Below, piece after piece: positions 5,757-6,550 of a stretch of 6,550 nucleotides of DNA (position 1 is its first letter; each line of letters begins with the position of its first letter). Under the pieces are notes generated by a model, which ran no database searches, was not told the DNA's origin, and saw only the letters and a list, made by a program, of their open reading frames with translations. The stretch is taken from positions 76,581 to 83,130 of the forward strand of contig FR899094.1 in NCBI GenBank assembly GCA_000437255.1, read 5' to 3'. Origin of the DNA: Ruminococcus sp. CAG:403 (GTDB lineage Bacteria; Bacillota; Clostridia; Oscillospirales; Ruminococcaceae). A program made the position numbers and the translations under genes.

Positions 5757-5774
5757 TTTGGAAGCAAAATGGTT

Positions 5775-6398
5775 TTATTCCTCTTCTAAGTAGTAATCAA
5801 TGGCCGCTTGAATGTCGGCGTAGTCATATCCCAGCCTTGCCATGCCAGCCTTTGCTTTTTCTATGGCTCTGCGATCCTCCGGATCGGTCAGCAGGCGGCT
5901 GTATTTTTTGGTTAATATTGTGTAGCACTGTTCCAGCATACGGTCTTCGTAGGGTTCCAGTGCCTCTTCTGCAAGTGCCTTGGAAATGCCACGCTGGAGC
6001 ATGGCATATTGCGCCCGGCGCAAACCGAGGTGCTTCACCTCGACATAGTGGCGTGCCAGTGCTTCGGCATATCGTGCATCGTTGATCAGATTCAGACCGG
6101 CAAGCTTATCCAGAACGGCATAACAGACGGATTCCGGATAGGTAGCCTCCAGTTTCTGAAACAATTCCTGATAGCTGTATGCCCGAATGTCCAGTAGATA
6201 CAGCGCACGCTGGTAGGCTTTGCGGGTTTGTTCTGCCGTCAAGACCTGTTCCAGCTGTTCTTCTGTCAGGAGATCCCCCTGATGCAGGTGAAACTGCGCT
6301 GCAATTTCACCGTTCAAAAAGTGAGTTTCCCCGTTGCTGAGCGTCAGGATCCAGGTTTTCCCTTTATGCGGTTTGAGCGTGGTAATGGCAGCACTCAT
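5775..6398 (-). CDS. recX: Regulatory protein RecX
   Basis: A 207-residue all-helical protein that binds RecA filaments and modulates their growth and activity. The RecX domain spans about residues 57-205 and shows the family signposts: R72-x-Y-S-x-x-E-L with K-L (79-83), L-N-L-I-N-D-x-R-Y-A (102-111), G-L-R-R-A-Q-Y-x-M-L-Q-R-G-I (125-138), and R-L-G-Y-D-Y-x-D-I-x-x-A-I near the end. These are the three tandem three-helix repeats. An N-terminal extension (1-55) looks beta-rich and is common in Firmicutes RecX. The ATG at 6398 overlaps the recA stop as ATGA. There is no good ribosome binding site, so it is probably translated by coupling to recA, which would keep RecX low relative to RecA. Confidence 0.93.
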   Translation of the reverse strand: MSAAITTLKPHKGKTWILTLSNGETHFLNGEIAAQFHLHQGDLLTEEQLEQVLTAEQTRKAYQRALYLLDIRAYSYQELFQKLEATYPESVCYAVLDKLAGLNLINDARYAEALARHYVEVKHLGLRRAQYAMLQRGISKALAEEALEPYEDRMLEQCYTILTKKYSRLLTDPEDRRAIEKAKAGMARLGYDYADIQAAIDYYLEEE

Positions 6399-6550
6399 AC
6401 CGGTGTAAACTCATCAAAATCATCTTCTGCATTGATATCCGGGTCTGGTTCTTCCGGAATTTCAATGGGCTGATCATAGGAAGGATCATTCTCCGGAAGC
6501 GTTGCTCCTTCTGCATCAGCAGAATCTGCCTGCGCACCGGCAGCAGCGGC
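6395..6550 (-). CDS. recA: RecA recombinase, 3' end only (acidic C-terminal tail)
   Basis: Fifty-one codons plus the TGA stop are visible; the rest lies beyond the right edge. The segment is Ala/Gly-rich, then increasingly acidic: P-E-E-P-D-P-D-I-N-A and finally E-D-D-F-D-E-F-T-P-V. A disordered acidic tail is characteristic of RecA and tunes DNA binding and strand exchange. No catalytic part is present, so the identification rests on the tail and on the four-base overlap with recX, its usual partner in many bacteria. Another protein with an acidic tail cannot be excluded from these residues alone. Confidence 0.75.
   Translation of the reverse strand, partial: AAAAGAQADSADAEGATLPENDPSYDQPIEIPEEPDPDINAEDDFDEFTPV

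Noticed and set aside
1..6550. CRISPR array, tRNA, rRNA or insertion sequence
   Set aside because: No regularly spaced repeats, cloverleaf-like segments, rRNA stretches, transposase or terminal inverted repeats were seen.

Overview
The window looks like a chromosomal segment of a Gram-positive Clostridia bacterium, most likely from the Ruminococcaceae/Oscillospiraceae. This is inferred from strong AGGAGG-type ribosome binding sites, two perfect TTGACA-17-TATAAT promoters, a diacyl-lipoprotein with a Ser/Glu/Asp linker, a PadR/HAAS/DUF4097-type envelope operon, and a recA-recX-rimO-pgsA gene order. No species is claimed.

Left edge (1-424). The first 30 codons of a minus-strand gene run off the left end. 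Its protein start resembles the DNA-binding end of a phage terminase small subunit. It is preceded by a hairpin-rich leader (about 93-250). The divergent intergenic region then carries a perfect sigma-A promoter whose -10 box lies inside an AT-rich dyad and a direct repeat, a likely operator for the padR gene that follows.

Plus strand, left half (425-2303). Three tightly coupled genes form one operon: a PadR-family repressor, a membrane protein with an N-terminal HAAS/DUF1700-like domain, and a membrane-anchored DUF4097-like beta-solenoid with about nine coils of about 20 residues. The operon ends at a hairpin at 2267-2303. It reads as a regulator plus a cytoplasmic/membrane module plus an extracellular domain, probably linked to envelope sensing or stress; no exact function can be assigned.

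Plus strand, middle (2380-3200). A separate gene with its own perfect promoter encodes a secreted lipoprotein with a long acidic, serine-rich linker and a roughly 150-residue globular domain. It ends at a hairpin shared with the convergent minus-strand operon.

Minus strand, right half (6550 down to 3203). A compact run contains the recA 3' end (acidic tail only), recX, rimO, pgsA and a six-helix membrane protein of unknown function. Genes overlap (4 nt recA/recX, 17 nt rimO/pgsA) or are separated by only about 30 nt, so they are probably co-transcribed. They cover recombination control, ribosomal protein S12 methylthiolation and anionic phospholipid synthesis. The most interesting material lies in the left half: the terminase-like gene and its structured leader, the padR operator, and the alternating Cys/Leu-Gly coils of the solenoid protein.
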